Source: CAZLBV01 sp964557845
Lineage (GTDB): Bacteria > Acidobacteriota > Aminicenantia > Aminicenantales > Aminicenantaceae
Direction: 5' to 3'
NCBI GenBank assembly: GCA_964557845.1
Contig: CAZLBV010000053.1
Location: 1-12,261, forward strand
Length of the DNA stretch: 12,261 bases
Below the pieces are notes generated by a model that ran no database searches, was not told the DNA's origin, and saw nothing but the letters and a program-made list of their open reading frames with translations. Both the position numbers and the translations under genes were made by a program. Of this stretch, positions 1 to 7,867 are shown piece by piece. Each line of letters opens with the position of its first letter. The stretch's first letter is position 1.

Positions 1-15
1 ATTTTTTATTTTTTT

Positions 16-1536
16 TTAAAAATATTTATCCATCATTCTATATTGTATGGCTTCAGATAAATGAGCCGGTTTGATCTCTTCTATCCCTTCAAGATCAGCT
101 ATGGAACGGGCGACTTTCAAAACCCTCGTGTAAGCCCGGGCACTGAATCCTAACCGGTTTACCGCCATCTCCATCAATTTTTTTCCGTCTTCGTCGATTC
201 GGCAGAATGTTTTTATTTCCTTAGTATCCATTTGTGCGTTGAAATAAACATCTTTTTGTTTAAACCTCTCTAGCTGGGTTATCCGGGCTCTATGCACACG
301 AGCCCTGATCTCTCGTGAACTTTCCCCGGTTTGATCTTTGATCATGTCTCTGAATTGCACTCTAGGGACTTCGACTTGAATATCAATTCTATCCAATAAG
401 GGACTGGAAATTCTTGAATAATAACGATTTTTCGAAATTTCAGAATACCCATGGCTTTTCGGATCATAATCAGAAGTATCATTCTCAAAAGGATTCATAG
501 CAGCGACTAACATGACTCGACTTGGAAAAGTTATTGACATAGCCGCTCGGGATACAGTCACCTCTCCATCCTCAAGAGGCTGCCGCAATCCATCTAAAAC
601 ATGTTTACTAAATTCCGAAAGCTCATCCAGAAACAAAACCCCATTATGCGCTAAACTAACCTCACCTACTCTTGGGATCAATCCTCCTCCGATCAATCCG
701 GCCAGAGTTATAGTATGATGCGGAGATCGAAAAGGCCTTTCACCCACGACCCCTTTGTATTTCAATAAACCGGCTGCACTATAAATGCGGGTAACCTCTA
801 TGATCTCATTGAAAGTCATTTCTGGAAGAATGGTTGGCAGCCGCCGCGCTAACATGGTTTTTCCGGCTCCGGGAGGACCGATCATCAACAGATTATGTCC
901 TCCCGCAGAGGCAACTTCAATAGCTCTCTTAGCATGCTGCTGGCCTTTTATATCTTTAAAATCAATATCATGTTCGTTCTCCTGAAGGAGATCATTTATA
1001 CTGTATTTAGAGGGAGCCACCGAATGGGGGTCACTTAAAAGCTTGATCACCTGAAACAAATTTTCTATGGCGTATATGTTTAATCCTGGCACTAGAGCTG
1101 CTTCTTTTTCATTATCCTTAGGGACAACAATTCCATTGAAACCCTTCTTTTGAGCGAGTACTGCTGCCGATAAAACTCCCTTGGCAGGCTTCAAGCTACC
1201 ATCCAGAGCCACCTCACCTAAAAAAAGAAACTGACAGAGCCTGTCCGGTGGGAACAAATCAAGATGAGCCAGAAGGCCGAGGCAGATCGGGAGGTCAAAA
1301 GAAGACCCCTCTTTTTTAATATCAGCAGGAGCTAAATTAATTATGATCTTTCTGGAAGGAAATTTATACCCGCAATTTTTCAATGCCGCCTTCACCCTTT
1401 CTCGGCTCTCACGGATTACCGTATCCGGCAGGCCTACGGTAATAAATGAAGGGATTCCATTCGAAATATCCACCTCTACTTCAACCAGGTTGGCATCTAT
1501 GCCCAATAACGTTGCACTCGATATTTTAAACAACAT
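16..1536 (-). CDS. comM: YifB/ComM-family Mg-chelatase-like AAA+ ATPase
   Basis: A 506-residue protein, the usual full length for YifB/ComM. In naturally transformable bacteria ComM is a hexameric helicase that promotes branch migration during integration of foreign DNA; in other bacteria its role is unclear. The N-terminal ChlI-like domain (about 1-170) begins with the family hallmark around LLGIDANLVEVEVDIS. The Mg-chelatase AAA+ domain follows, with Walker A GPPGAGKT at 220-227, Walker B VLFLDE at 300-305 and the arginine-containing SRISSPLLDRID at 374-385. The C-terminal domain carries SARAYTRVLKVARSIADL (465-482). The family usually has a Cys-rich CPCG...C.C segment just after AAMNP. Here residues 349-373 lack all those cysteines. 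The ATG at 1536 matches the family start, but no good Shine-Dalgarno sequence precedes it. It lies 106 bp downstream of the GTPase gene on the same strand and may be co-transcribed with it. Confidence 0.95.
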   Translation of the reverse strand: MLFKISSATLLGIDANLVEVEVDISNGIPSFITVGLPDTVIRESRERVKAALKNCGYKFPSRKIIINLAPADIKKEGSSFDLPICLGLLAHLDLFPPDRLCQFLFLGEVALDGSLKPAKGVLSAAVLAQKKGFNGIVVPKDNEKEAALVPGLNIYAIENLFQVIKLLSDPHSVAPSKYSINDLLQENEHDIDFKDIKGQQHAKRAIEVASAGGHNLLMIGPPGAGKTMLARRLPTILPEMTFNEIIEVTRIYSAAGLLKYKGVVGERPFRSPHHTITLAGLIGGGLIPRVGEVSLAHNGVLFLDELSEFSKHVLDGLRQPLEDGEVTVSRAAMSITFPSRVMLVAAMNPFENDTSDYDPKSHGYSEISKNRYYSRISSPLLDRIDIQVEVPRVQFRDMIKDQTGESSREIRARVHRARITQLERFKQKDVYFNAQMDTKEIKTFCRIDEDGKKLMEMAVNRLGFSARAYTRVLKVARSIADLEGIEEIKPAHLSEAIQYRMMDKYF

Positions 1537-1642
1537 TTCAATTAAACTATTAAAATAATATGGCTTATATAAAGAAAGACGATGCTGGATAAAGATTTTT
1601 TTCAGATTAAATACAAGGGAGTGAAATATTTATTAACCGGCC

Positions 1643-2416
1643 TTATTTGGTAAACTCTTTGGCCAGATTTTCCATCTCTTTTTCAATATCTCTTTGGGAT
1701 TTAAAGCGGAGTTTAGTAACCCTAATAGGCTTTTCATCCTTGTCTTTTGTAACAAATTTAAACTCATCCGGTTTCTTCTCTTCTGCAACTCCTTCTTCTT
1801 TTTTCTCCTTGGTCACACGCTTTTCACCAAATACCTTTTCCCTCACCTCAGGAACGGTTAGTTTAGCAATCTCTTTTAACGTCTCTAAAACTCCCATCCC
1901 ATTAATAGCCGATGATTCCAAAAAGGGTCGTCCGTTTGGATTTAACAGATTGTTGAAGGTTTCAACCGGAATTAAATTATCTAAATCCCTTTTGTTGTAC
2001 TGGAAAACAAGAGGAATGGTATTCAAATCGAAACCGTGATCAAGCAGATTCTTTCTCAGGCTGTCGAAATTTTCCAGATTGGCATCAATAAGAGGTATCT
2101 GGGAATCCGCCACAAATACTATTCCATCCACACCTTTGAGCACACTCTTTCTGGAGGCTTCATAGAAAACTTGGCCGGGAACGGTCATAAGCTGAAAATG
2201 GGCCGTATATCCATGTATCATCCCGGCTTTAATGGGCAGAAGATCAAAAAATAACGTTCTCTCGACTGGAGTTTCCAAACAGAGAAGATCCCCTCTCGAA
2301 TCGGCATCGATCTTGCTGAAAATATATCTCAGGTTTGTAGTTTTGCCGCTTAAACCAGGACCATAATAAACTATCTTAATGGCTATTTTTTTGCTGATAT
2401 GATTAACAAAAGCCAT
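1643..2416 (-). CDS. MglA-like Ras-superfamily small GTPase with charged C-terminal tail
   Basis: A 257-residue GTP-binding protein of the bacterial MglA family, which in Myxococcus sets the cell's polarity axis with its GTPase-activating partner MglB. Visible motifs are the P-loop GPGLSGKT (19-26), switch region ETPVERTLFFDLLP (48-61), G3 TVPGQVFY (78-85) with Gln82 at the catalytic-glutamine position, G4 NKRD (141-144) and G5 SSA (168-170). Residues 1-195 cover the whole MglA fold. The other roughly 60 residues form a Lys/Glu-rich tail not found in classical MglA of about 195 residues, so a partner-binding or localisation extension is possible. The start is ATG with GGA at 2426-2428. No roadblock/MglB gene lies in the window, so the partner is elsewhere or absent. 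Involvement in polar placement of the neighbouring glycan machinery is speculation from proximity. Confidence 0.93.
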   Translation of the reverse strand: MAFVNHISKKIAIKIVYYGPGLSGKTTNLRYIFSKIDADSRGDLLCLETPVERTLFFDLLPIKAGMIHGYTAHFQLMTVPGQVFYEASRKSVLKGVDGIVFVADSQIPLIDANLENFDSLRKNLLDHGFDLNTIPLVFQYNKRDLDNLIPVETFNNLLNPNGRPFLESSAINGMGVLETLKEIAKLTVPEVREKVFGEKRVTKEKKEEGVAEEKKPDEFKFVTKDKDEKPIRVTKLRFKSQRDIEKEMENLAKEFTK

Positions 2417-2428
2417 ATTTTTTATTCC

Positions 2429-2474
2429 ATTATATTATTCTTATTTTATTAACACAAATAATATGTGTAGTCAA
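2429..2474 (-). promoter_or_regulatory. Putative overlapping sigma70-like promoters of the MglA-like gene
   Basis: Two overlapping pairs of boxes face the GTPase gene. Pair 1 is TTGACT (2469-2474), a 17-bp spacer, then TAATAA (2446-2451); it would start transcription near 2439 and include the GGA ribosome-binding element. Pair 2 is TTGTGT (2452-2457), a 17-bp spacer, then a perfect TATAAT (2429-2434); it would start near 2422, only about 6 nt before the ATG. Both are read by eye. Which one is used is unknown. Confidence 0.5.
2452..2468. repeat. 17-bp palindrome in promoter spacer (possible operator)
   Basis: ACACA (2452-2456) and TGTGT (2464-2468) form an inverted repeat around a 7-bp AT-only centre. 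The 17 bp exactly fill the spacer between TTGACT and TAATAA and overlap the other possible -35 box. Dyads placed like this are often transcription-factor sites, but the arms are only 5 bp and such repeats arise by chance in AT-rich DNA. Confidence 0.35.
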
Positions 2475-2498
2475 ACTTTCCTTGAGCATTGATTGCTT

Positions 2499-3692
2499 TT
2501 ATTTTACTTCCGAGTTTATCCGGCCGGAAGAAAACAGCTCAAAAATCTTCCTGTATTTATTAATTACAGCAGGCCAGGAATATTTCCGGCGGACATATTC
2601 AAGGCCATTTTTACCCAGGGCATCTCTCAGCTGAATCCTGCTGGATAAAAGATCTAAGACTGCTGCAAATTCATCATACTCTGAAAACCATAATCCGCAA
2701 TTACCTTCCAGGCAGTGGTGTTTCAGCGGATCTGTTTTTTCTTGGACAATGATCGGGGATTTAACCGAAAGGGACTCCAAAGCTGCCATACAGAGGCTTT
2801 CGAAATACGAGGGGTGGATCGTTGCTGTAGCGGCTGCCATTATTTCTTCCTTTTCTTCAGGAGAGACAAATCCCAAATACCGGATCCTGGGATGCTCTGG
2901 AAGTTCCATTAAAAGCTTTCCAATGAGAACGAGATCGGCTTGGCTTCGCTTTTCACAATAGCGCTTAAAATAATCTACCATTTCCCGGCAGCCTTTCCCT
3001 TCTTCGATCCTACCGGCATAAAGAAAAAATGGCTGTTTAAGGTTGTATTTTTCCTTGCCTACACAAGATTGGATTCCATTAGGAATATCAACACCTACTC
3101 CCACAATATCCTGATATTTACCTTTAAAAGAAAAATAGCTGCTCAACATTTTCTTTTCTGCTTCAGTATTGAAGATAAAAGCTTGAGGAGCTGCAAAGAC
3201 ATCCTTCATAATATCTAGATGAAGGGCAGGTTCATCATGAGCGGTAGGTACCAAAGCTTTCTTCCCTTTGATTCTTTTCAATCCCCAATAAGTATTGAAG
3301 TACAGGTAGGTAAAGAATACAAAAACATCATGTTCCTTCTCTTCTTTTTCCAGCGCTTCTAAAAGAGACGGGCAGCAAGGCCCCTGCCTCTCCATCCAAT
3401 CCAATTCATCTTCCCTGTTATGCTTGTTGGCAAAAATCCAATCAGAGTACTCATTGAATGATCGAATATCTCTTTCTTTATCAACAGGAAAACGTTTAAC
3501 CCTAACACTATTGAGAATTGTCTCTCCGGGTGAATACTCATTTTTCCAAGTCACATAATCCTTGGCCGTTGTGGTGTAAACAGTGCAGTCGAAACCGGCA
3601 TCAGATAATCTCTCTGCTATTTGGCGGCAGTGCAGTTCCGATCCGCCCATGACTTCTTTTCCGTATCTTTGGACAACGAATGCGACTTTCAA
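2499..3692 (-). CDS. GT4-type glycosyltransferase (type A, copy 2)
   Basis: A 397-residue GT-B fold glycosyltransferase resembling family GT4 (retaining, nucleotide-sugar donor), probably cytoplasmic or membrane-peripheral. The N-terminal acceptor domain contains a glycine loop (VMGGSELHCRQIAERL, about 14-29). The C-terminal donor domain starts near FFLYAGRIEEGKG (222-234) and has the EX7E motif at Glu298 and Glu306 (FESLCMAALE). The start is TTG at 3692: an AAGGA ribosome site at 3701-3705 is 8 nt upstream, and the resulting N-terminus MKVAFVVQRYG is identical over its first 11 residues to that of the paralogue at 5886-7067. Both also share DYxTWKN, REDELxW, YWG and LVPTA. It is the last gene of the glycan cluster, 62 bp after the preceding stop. 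No terminator is visible after it. Donor and acceptor sugars cannot be read from sequence. Confidence 0.92.
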   Translation of the reverse strand: MKVAFVVQRYGKEVMGGSELHCRQIAERLSDAGFDCTVYTTTAKDYVTWKNEYSPGETILNSVRVKRFPVDKERDIRSFNEYSDWIFANKHNREDELDWMERQGPCCPSLLEALEKEEKEHDVFVFFTYLYFNTYWGLKRIKGKKALVPTAHDEPALHLDIMKDVFAAPQAFIFNTEAEKKMLSSYFSFKGKYQDIVGVGVDIPNGIQSCVGKEKYNLKQPFFLYAGRIEEGKGCREMVDYFKRYCEKRSQADLVLIGKLLMELPEHPRIRYLGFVSPEEKEEIMAAATATIHPSYFESLCMAALESLSVKSPIIVQEKTDPLKHHCLEGNCGLWFSEYDEFAAVLDLLSSRIQLRDALGKNGLEYVRRKYSWPAVINKYRKIFELFSSGRINSEVK

Positions 3693-3700
3693 TCTTTAAT

Positions 3701-3705
3701 TCCTT
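3701..3705 (-). promoter_or_regulatory. Ribosome-binding site fixing a TTG start
   Basis: AAGGA on the minus strand, 8 nt upstream of the TTG at 3692. With the conserved MKVAFVVQRYG N-terminus it supports TTG as the true start rather than a later ATG. Confidence 0.7.
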
Positions 3706-3754
3706 ATATTTCTCATATTATCCTGCTTTTTTTCTTTGTATCTCAGAATATTTT

Positions 3755-4822
3755 TTAAAACAGCTTATCCATGATCTTCAAGAGTTCTTTCTTCAGATCC
3801 ATTTCCTTTTTGTATCTTTTTAAACGTCTTCTTTGACCCGAGACGATCTCTTTTTTTAATGATTTATCATGAGCCAATATATAAATTAATTCCCCGATGC
3901 GATCGACGCTTTTGTCTTTTATCAAAACACCCGCATCTCCTAAGGTACCTGGGACAGCCGTACAATCATAAGCAGCGATCGGCAGATCGAATATCATACT
4001 TTCGATAAAAGGAAGTCCAAAACCTTCATGCTCACTTAATGACAGAAATACATCCGAGGCTTTATAAAGTGCGAACATCTCATCGTCTGAGACATGACCG
4101 GTAAAACAGATCTCCTGCGGCTGTAAATAAAATTCATCCGCCATCCGCACCAGACTCTGATAATATTTTGGCAGAGAGGACGTCTTTCCGACTACAATTA
4201 ATCTTACCAGAGGAGAGATATATTTTTTATAGTAGAATGTGACTTTTATCAATTCATCAATCTTTTTATTAGGTACGATTCTCCCCACAAACAGGATATT
4301 TACCCTCTCATCCTTAAAAAGGTCAAAATAGAATTTATTTAACGGCTGTTTATAATGATCAAAATCGATGAAAAGAGGAAAAACTTGGGTGTTTTTAAAC
4401 CCATATTCCTGTAATTCCTGCTGGTTGAACTCAGAATCCGCCAGTGCCAGCTGGACATGGGGAACAAGTTTCTTTAATTCTTCCCGGCCCAGATCTGTTA
4501 TTTTGACCATTTCCCGGCTGAATCCCCGGAAAAAATAAGATGGGGTAATATTATGGTAGATGATAGCCTTTTTTCCCGGAGAGTTCAAAAGAACATCTGT
4601 CAAAGGAGATGGAAGAGCATAATGAAGAATAGTCACGTCCTGTGCTCCGGGTTTCTGGTAAGCTGAGATCAATTCAGATGAATTTTCAAGCCCCTTATCC
4701 CTTTCCAAACAATAGATCTCGGATTGAAAACCCTGGGCCTTAAGATATTTTTTCATGTGGAAAGCAGTGTCACCGATGGCATCCCCGTGATGAAAATTGG
4801 GTATTAATTGATCTATTCTCAT
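3755..4822 (-). CDS. GT4-type glycosyltransferase (type B, copy 2)
   Basis: A 355-residue GT-B glycosyltransferase. The N-terminal domain carries GDAIGD (13-18), IIYHNITP (87-94) and LADSEFNQQEL (127-137). The donor domain begins at ILFVGRIVPNKK (176-187) and has SLSEHEGFGLPFIE (261-274), giving the EX7E pair Glu266/Glu274. It is a close paralogue of the gene just upstream (4819-5886): both are 355 residues, with GDAI at exactly residue 13 and the same blocks in the same order, so the two arose by tandem duplication. Its ATG overlaps the upstream stop codon by 4 bp (ATGA), which suggests translational coupling; AAGGAG lies 12 nt before the ATG. The linked substrate is unknown; a retaining hexosyl- or mannosyltransferase acting on a surface glycan is typical of the family. 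Confidence 0.92.
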   Translation of the reverse strand: MRIDQLIPNFHHGDAIGDTAFHMKKYLKAQGFQSEIYCLERDKGLENSSELISAYQKPGAQDVTILHYALPSPLTDVLLNSPGKKAIIYHNITPSYFFRGFSREMVKITDLGREELKKLVPHVQLALADSEFNQQELQEYGFKNTQVFPLFIDFDHYKQPLNKFYFDLFKDERVNILFVGRIVPNKKIDELIKVTFYYKKYISPLVRLIVVGKTSSLPKYYQSLVRMADEFYLQPQEICFTGHVSDDEMFALYKASDVFLSLSEHEGFGLPFIESMIFDLPIAAYDCTAVPGTLGDAGVLIKDKSVDRIGELIYILAHDKSLKKEIVSGQRRRLKRYKKEMDLKKELLKIMDKLF

Positions 4823-5886
4823 GGATGATTCAGGCTCCTTATGTGTCCGATCAATATCTTATTCACATTTTCCCGTTTATATTTCTTCAATGCTTTAAGC
4901 TGGGAAGAAACAACATATTCTCGAAGGGAAGGATCATGATCGATCACATCGATCAATGCAGCGATCTTATGGAATTCCTTATTCCTGATGATAATCCCTC
5001 CTCCGTTAAGGGTCTCCTCTACTGCCCCGGCAGCATAAGCGATCACTGGAATACGTTTATAGAAGGCTTCAATCAAAGGAACCCCGAACCCTTCGTGCTC
5101 ACTCAAGCTCAAATAAAAATGGGCAAGATTATAATAGGCTAATAGTTCAGCAAACTCGAGACGGCCAGTGAAATAGACATCGTTGAGATCTAATCTCGCC
5201 ACTAGATCCGTCAATCCAAAATAATATCGCTCCATACTCCGGTAATCTCCTGCCAGGATCAGCTGTGAATCAGGATTGAAATATTTTTTATAGAAATAAA
5301 ACGTCTTTATGACATCTTCAAATTTTTTATTAGGGATCACCCGCCCCACGAATAGAATGGTCGTTTTTCCGTTATCGAAAATCCGGGTAACTACCGGGTC
5401 ACCTTTTTCATCAAACTTGGACAGATTCAAAAGAAGGGGAAGAATTCCTGTCTTCCGGTAATTTGATTCTTCCAGTTCGATCCGGTTGAATTCGGAATCC
5501 CCTAAAGCAAGATCCACTTTATCGGAAAACCGCTTTAATTCAAGGCGTCCTTTAAAACATTCTTTTGTCAAGATCCGGTGATGATCAATGAAATAATGAT
5601 AGGGAGTGATATTGTGATAAATCATTATTTTTTTGTCGGGGATACGGAAAAACAATTTTGAAACCGGTGATCCGATCGAAAAATGAAAAATGACGATATT
5701 CTTCTTGGAACTGATTTTCTCATATTCCCGAAAATCTTTTATATATTCTGCTACCCTCGGGTCATAATACTTTATAAATATATCTGATTTATAACCGTGT
5801 TCTCTTAATGTTCTCTGTATCTCGATCATTTCATCCGAAATCGCGTCTCCAAAACTCAACGTCGCGGCAAATTGATGAACCTCCAC
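4819..5886 (-). CDS. GT4-type glycosyltransferase (type B, copy 1)
   Basis: A 355-residue GT-B glycosyltransferase, paralogue of the gene at 3755-4822. Landmarks are GDAISD (13-18), MIYHNITP (88-95), LGDSEFNRIEL (128-138), TILFVGRVIPNKK (176-188) and SLSEHEGFGVPLIE (260-273) with EX7E glutamates 265 and 273. The start is GTG at 5886, sharing its first base with the upstream TAG stop (TAGTG), with a G-rich ribosome site (AAGGGGG) just before it. The GTG start aligns the N-terminus exactly with the paralogue. Such overlap usually means re-initiation by terminating ribosomes and equal production of adjacent enzymes. Divergence between the copies suggests they now make different linkages, but specificity cannot be read. 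Confidence 0.92.
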   Translation of the reverse strand: MEVHQFAATLSFGDAISDEMIEIQRTLREHGYKSDIFIKYYDPRVAEYIKDFREYEKISSKKNIVIFHFSIGSPVSKLFFRIPDKKIMIYHNITPYHYFIDHHRILTKECFKGRLELKRFSDKVDLALGDSEFNRIELEESNYRKTGILPLLLNLSKFDEKGDPVVTRIFDNGKTTILFVGRVIPNKKFEDVIKTFYFYKKYFNPDSQLILAGDYRSMERYYFGLTDLVARLDLNDVYFTGRLEFAELLAYYNLAHFYLSLSEHEGFGVPLIEAFYKRIPVIAYAAGAVEETLNGGGIIIRNKEFHKIAALIDVIDHDPSLREYVVSSQLKALKKYKRENVNKILIGHIRSLNHP

Positions 5887-7067
5887 TATTCCCCCTTCTC
5901 CAACTGTTCAAGCACATTCAGATATTTTTTCTCGATAACATCCCAGGTATAATTCTCTTCAAAGTATTTTTTTCCGTTTTTACCCATGATCCGGCGCATT
6001 CGTGCATCTGTTAAGAGCAGTTTTAAAGCTTCCCGGAATTCTAGGTAATCTTCAAAAAAAAGCCCTGCGTTGCTCCGCTGGCACTGCCCTTTTAAGACCT
6101 CACATTTGGCATTGGCCAGCACGGGTTTTTCCATGGCCCAGGCTTCAAGAGTCACCATGGAAAGGCTTTCATAAAATGAAGGCATGATCAAAACCACAGC
6201 TCCATTAAGCAGAGAAAACTTGTCCTCTTCCGATAAAAATCCCAGAGCTTGGATATTGGGATGATCAGGGATTTTGAGTTTCGAGCTCCCCACGAGCACC
6301 AGCTTTATATCATTTTTCTCTTTTACCTGATCTATGAATCGTATAAAATAATCAAACAGTTTATCACACCCTTTATTTTCATCGATCCTGCCAATGTATA
6401 CAATATAATCTGAATCTATCCCGTACTTTTTTTTGACTTCTTCCGGATAGACTTTATCCGGAACAATGGTGCCTACTCCAACGATGTCTCCAGGTATATC
6501 TTCGTTTTGGGACAAAGAATTGATCATTTCTTTTTCTTCATAAGAGTTATAAATGTAAGCCCGGGGTTTACGAAATAATTCTTTAAACATCTGTAAATGG
6601 ATCACTGGGTCATGCTCGGCGGTCGGCACCAGGATGCTCTTCTTGGCTGCGGTATGGACACCCCAGTAAGAATGATAGTAACGGTAGCTGAAAAAAATGA
6701 AATAATCATATTTATCCTGGTTGTCCTCAATATATTTTTTTAAAGAGGGAACAAGAGGGCCTTCTTCTTCCAGCCACTTGAGCTCATCCTCTCGTTTATG
6801 TTCATTTTCGAGGATATAATTTTGGATACGGCCGAATTTTTCCGGATTCCTAGGCTTAGTAACCGAAAATCTTTTGACTTTAATTCCATTAATAATCTCC
6901 TCGCCTTTCGGGTAATGATTTTTCCAGGTGATGTAATCATAGGCCCTGGTGGTAAGCACCTCCACATCCCAATGCTTCTGCATATGTTCTGCAACCCAAC
7001 GGCAGTGAAGCTCTGCTCCTCCATTGATTTCTAATCCATACCGCTGCACGACAAATGCTACTTTCAT
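5886..7067 (-). CDS. GT4-type glycosyltransferase (type A, copy 1)
   Basis: A 393-residue GT-B glycosyltransferase resembling GT4. The N-terminus MKVAFVVQRYG is followed by NGGAELHCRWVAEHM (15-29), DYITWKN (44-50), REDELKW (92-98), a Tyr/Phe-rich stretch ending YWG (about 123-136) and LVPTAEHDP (146-154). The donor domain starts at IVYIGRIDENKG (222-233) and carries FYESLSMVTLE with EX7E glutamates 300 and 308. It is the paralogue of the gene at 2499-3692. Its ATG overlaps the stop of the coiled-coil gene by 4 bp (ATGA), with AGGAG 11 nt upstream inside that gene, so the coiled-coil protein and this enzyme are probably translationally coupled. This suggests, without proving, that they work together. 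Confidence 0.93.
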   Translation of the reverse strand: MKVAFVVQRYGLEINGGAELHCRWVAEHMQKHWDVEVLTTRAYDYITWKNHYPKGEEIINGIKVKRFSVTKPRNPEKFGRIQNYILENEHKREDELKWLEEEGPLVPSLKKYIEDNQDKYDYFIFFSYRYYHSYWGVHTAAKKSILVPTAEHDPVIHLQMFKELFRKPRAYIYNSYEEKEMINSLSQNEDIPGDIVGVGTIVPDKVYPEEVKKKYGIDSDYIVYIGRIDENKGCDKLFDYFIRFIDQVKEKNDIKLVLVGSSKLKIPDHPNIQALGFLSEEDKFSLLNGAVVLIMPSFYESLSMVTLEAWAMEKPVLANAKCEVLKGQCQRSNAGLFFEDYLEFREALKLLLTDARMRRIMGKNGKKYFEENYTWDVIEKKYLNVLEQLEKGE

Positions 7068-7861
7068 TGAAAAATCTTCTCCTCAAGCGCTTTTTCTTTT
7101 CTGCTTACAAATTCAAAATCCTTTTCCATGATGCGGGTTTTCAACTTTAAATGCTCTTCCTCGATCTTAAGCTTTGTCATTTCAATGACCAGATTATGGG
7201 AAAGATTATGCAGAAGCTTGATATACTCCGCGGCTCTTCCTGAGTTTTTATAAAGAAGTTCAATTCTTTTATTCGTATCGTCGCTGACCTTGTCAATCCG
7301 TTCATTAACAGTCTGGCTGATAAGATCGATGCGTTTGTGTGTGTTGGAACTAACTTTATCGATCCGCTTGTTTATAGACTTTGAGATCTCCTTCAGCTCC
7401 TCTCCCATATTGGATATTTGATCGGACAAATTATCCATTCTAATATTTACATTATCGAGAGCATCACTTTGTATCCTTAAGGCAGCATCCAGCCTGACAT
7501 CCAGGTTATCAAGTCTTATATGGGCCCAATGAAGATTACGAGCTGTTTCCATATATTCCTCATGCACGGGAAGGATCAAGAGCTTGATCAAAGGAGAGAA
7601 AGGACGCATGATCTTTAAAAGGATCTTCTTTGCTTTTCCTTTTAGTCCCTGAATTTCCGGTGGCTCAGGGAAGGGCCCAGCCGGTGCAGGTTCTGGGGTC
7701 ATCGGACCCGGCTCTATTGTTTCGCCTTTCTCTTTTTCCAGAGCGATCTTCTTTTTTATCTGAGACATAATATCGGTTACATCAAGATTCTTATAATCGA
7801 TCTTTATCCCGGGCTCATTTTTATTTACTTCTGATTTTACCGGCCTGTTCCTTTTCTTCAT
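7064..7861 (-). CDS. Coiled-coil protein resembling the stalk of glycan methyltransferases (no catalytic domain)
   Basis: A 265-residue, mostly helical protein with no recognisable catalytic motif. Segments: a basic N-terminus; a conserved-looking short block IDYKNLDVTDIMSQIKKKI (21-39); a Pro-rich linker (51-69); a basic, amphipathic stretch KGKAKKILLKIMRPFSPLI (74-92) that could touch the membrane; a long coiled coil (about 105-206) whose last part is four perfect-length 11-residue repeats (163-206); and a C-terminal helix with EYIKLLHNLSHNLVIEMTKLK (212-232). From memory, the block order resembles the non-catalytic part of methyltransferases in O-antigen-like clusters, but no SAM-binding domain is present. 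There is no signal peptide, so it is probably cytoplasmic or membrane-peripheral. A strong AAGGAG ribosome site precedes the ATG. It overlaps the next glycosyltransferase gene by 4 bp. A scaffold or chain-length role is inference. Confidence 0.85.
   Translation of the reverse strand: MKKRNRPVKSEVNKNEPGIKIDYKNLDVTDIMSQIKKKIALEKEKGETIEPGPMTPEPAPAGPFPEPPEIQGLKGKAKKILLKIMRPFSPLIKLLILPVHEEYMETARNLHWAHIRLDNLDVRLDAALRIQSDALDNVNIRMDNLSDQISNMGEELKEISKSINKRIDKVSSNTHKRIDLISQTVNERIDKVSDDTNKRIELLYKNSGRAAEYIKLLHNLSHNLVIEMTKLKIEEEHLKLKTRIMEKDFEFVSRKEKALEEKIFQ
7244..7375 (-). repeat. Four tandem 33-bp coding units (11-residue hendecads)
   Basis: Residues 163-206 of the coiled-coil protein split into four units of exactly 11: INKRIDKVSSN, THKRIDLISQT, VNERIDKVSDD and TNKRIELLYKN. 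The core is xNKRIDxVSxx. An 11-residue periodicity (hendecad) favours a slightly right-handed, straighter coiled coil than heptads. Such units can change copy number by slippage, which would alter stalk length. Confidence 0.8.
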
Positions 7862-7867
7862 TTTTCT

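Noticed and set aside
1647..2039. Plus-strand open frame of 130 codons opposite the GTPase
   Set aside because: It is antisense to a clear GTPase gene with all G-box motifs; its Ser/Phe-rich product is what Lys/Glu codons give in reverse.
2452..2468. CRP/FNR-type operator
   Set aside because: The arms are ACACA/TGTGT with a 7-bp centre, not TGTGA-N6-TCACA, so no named regulator can be assigned.
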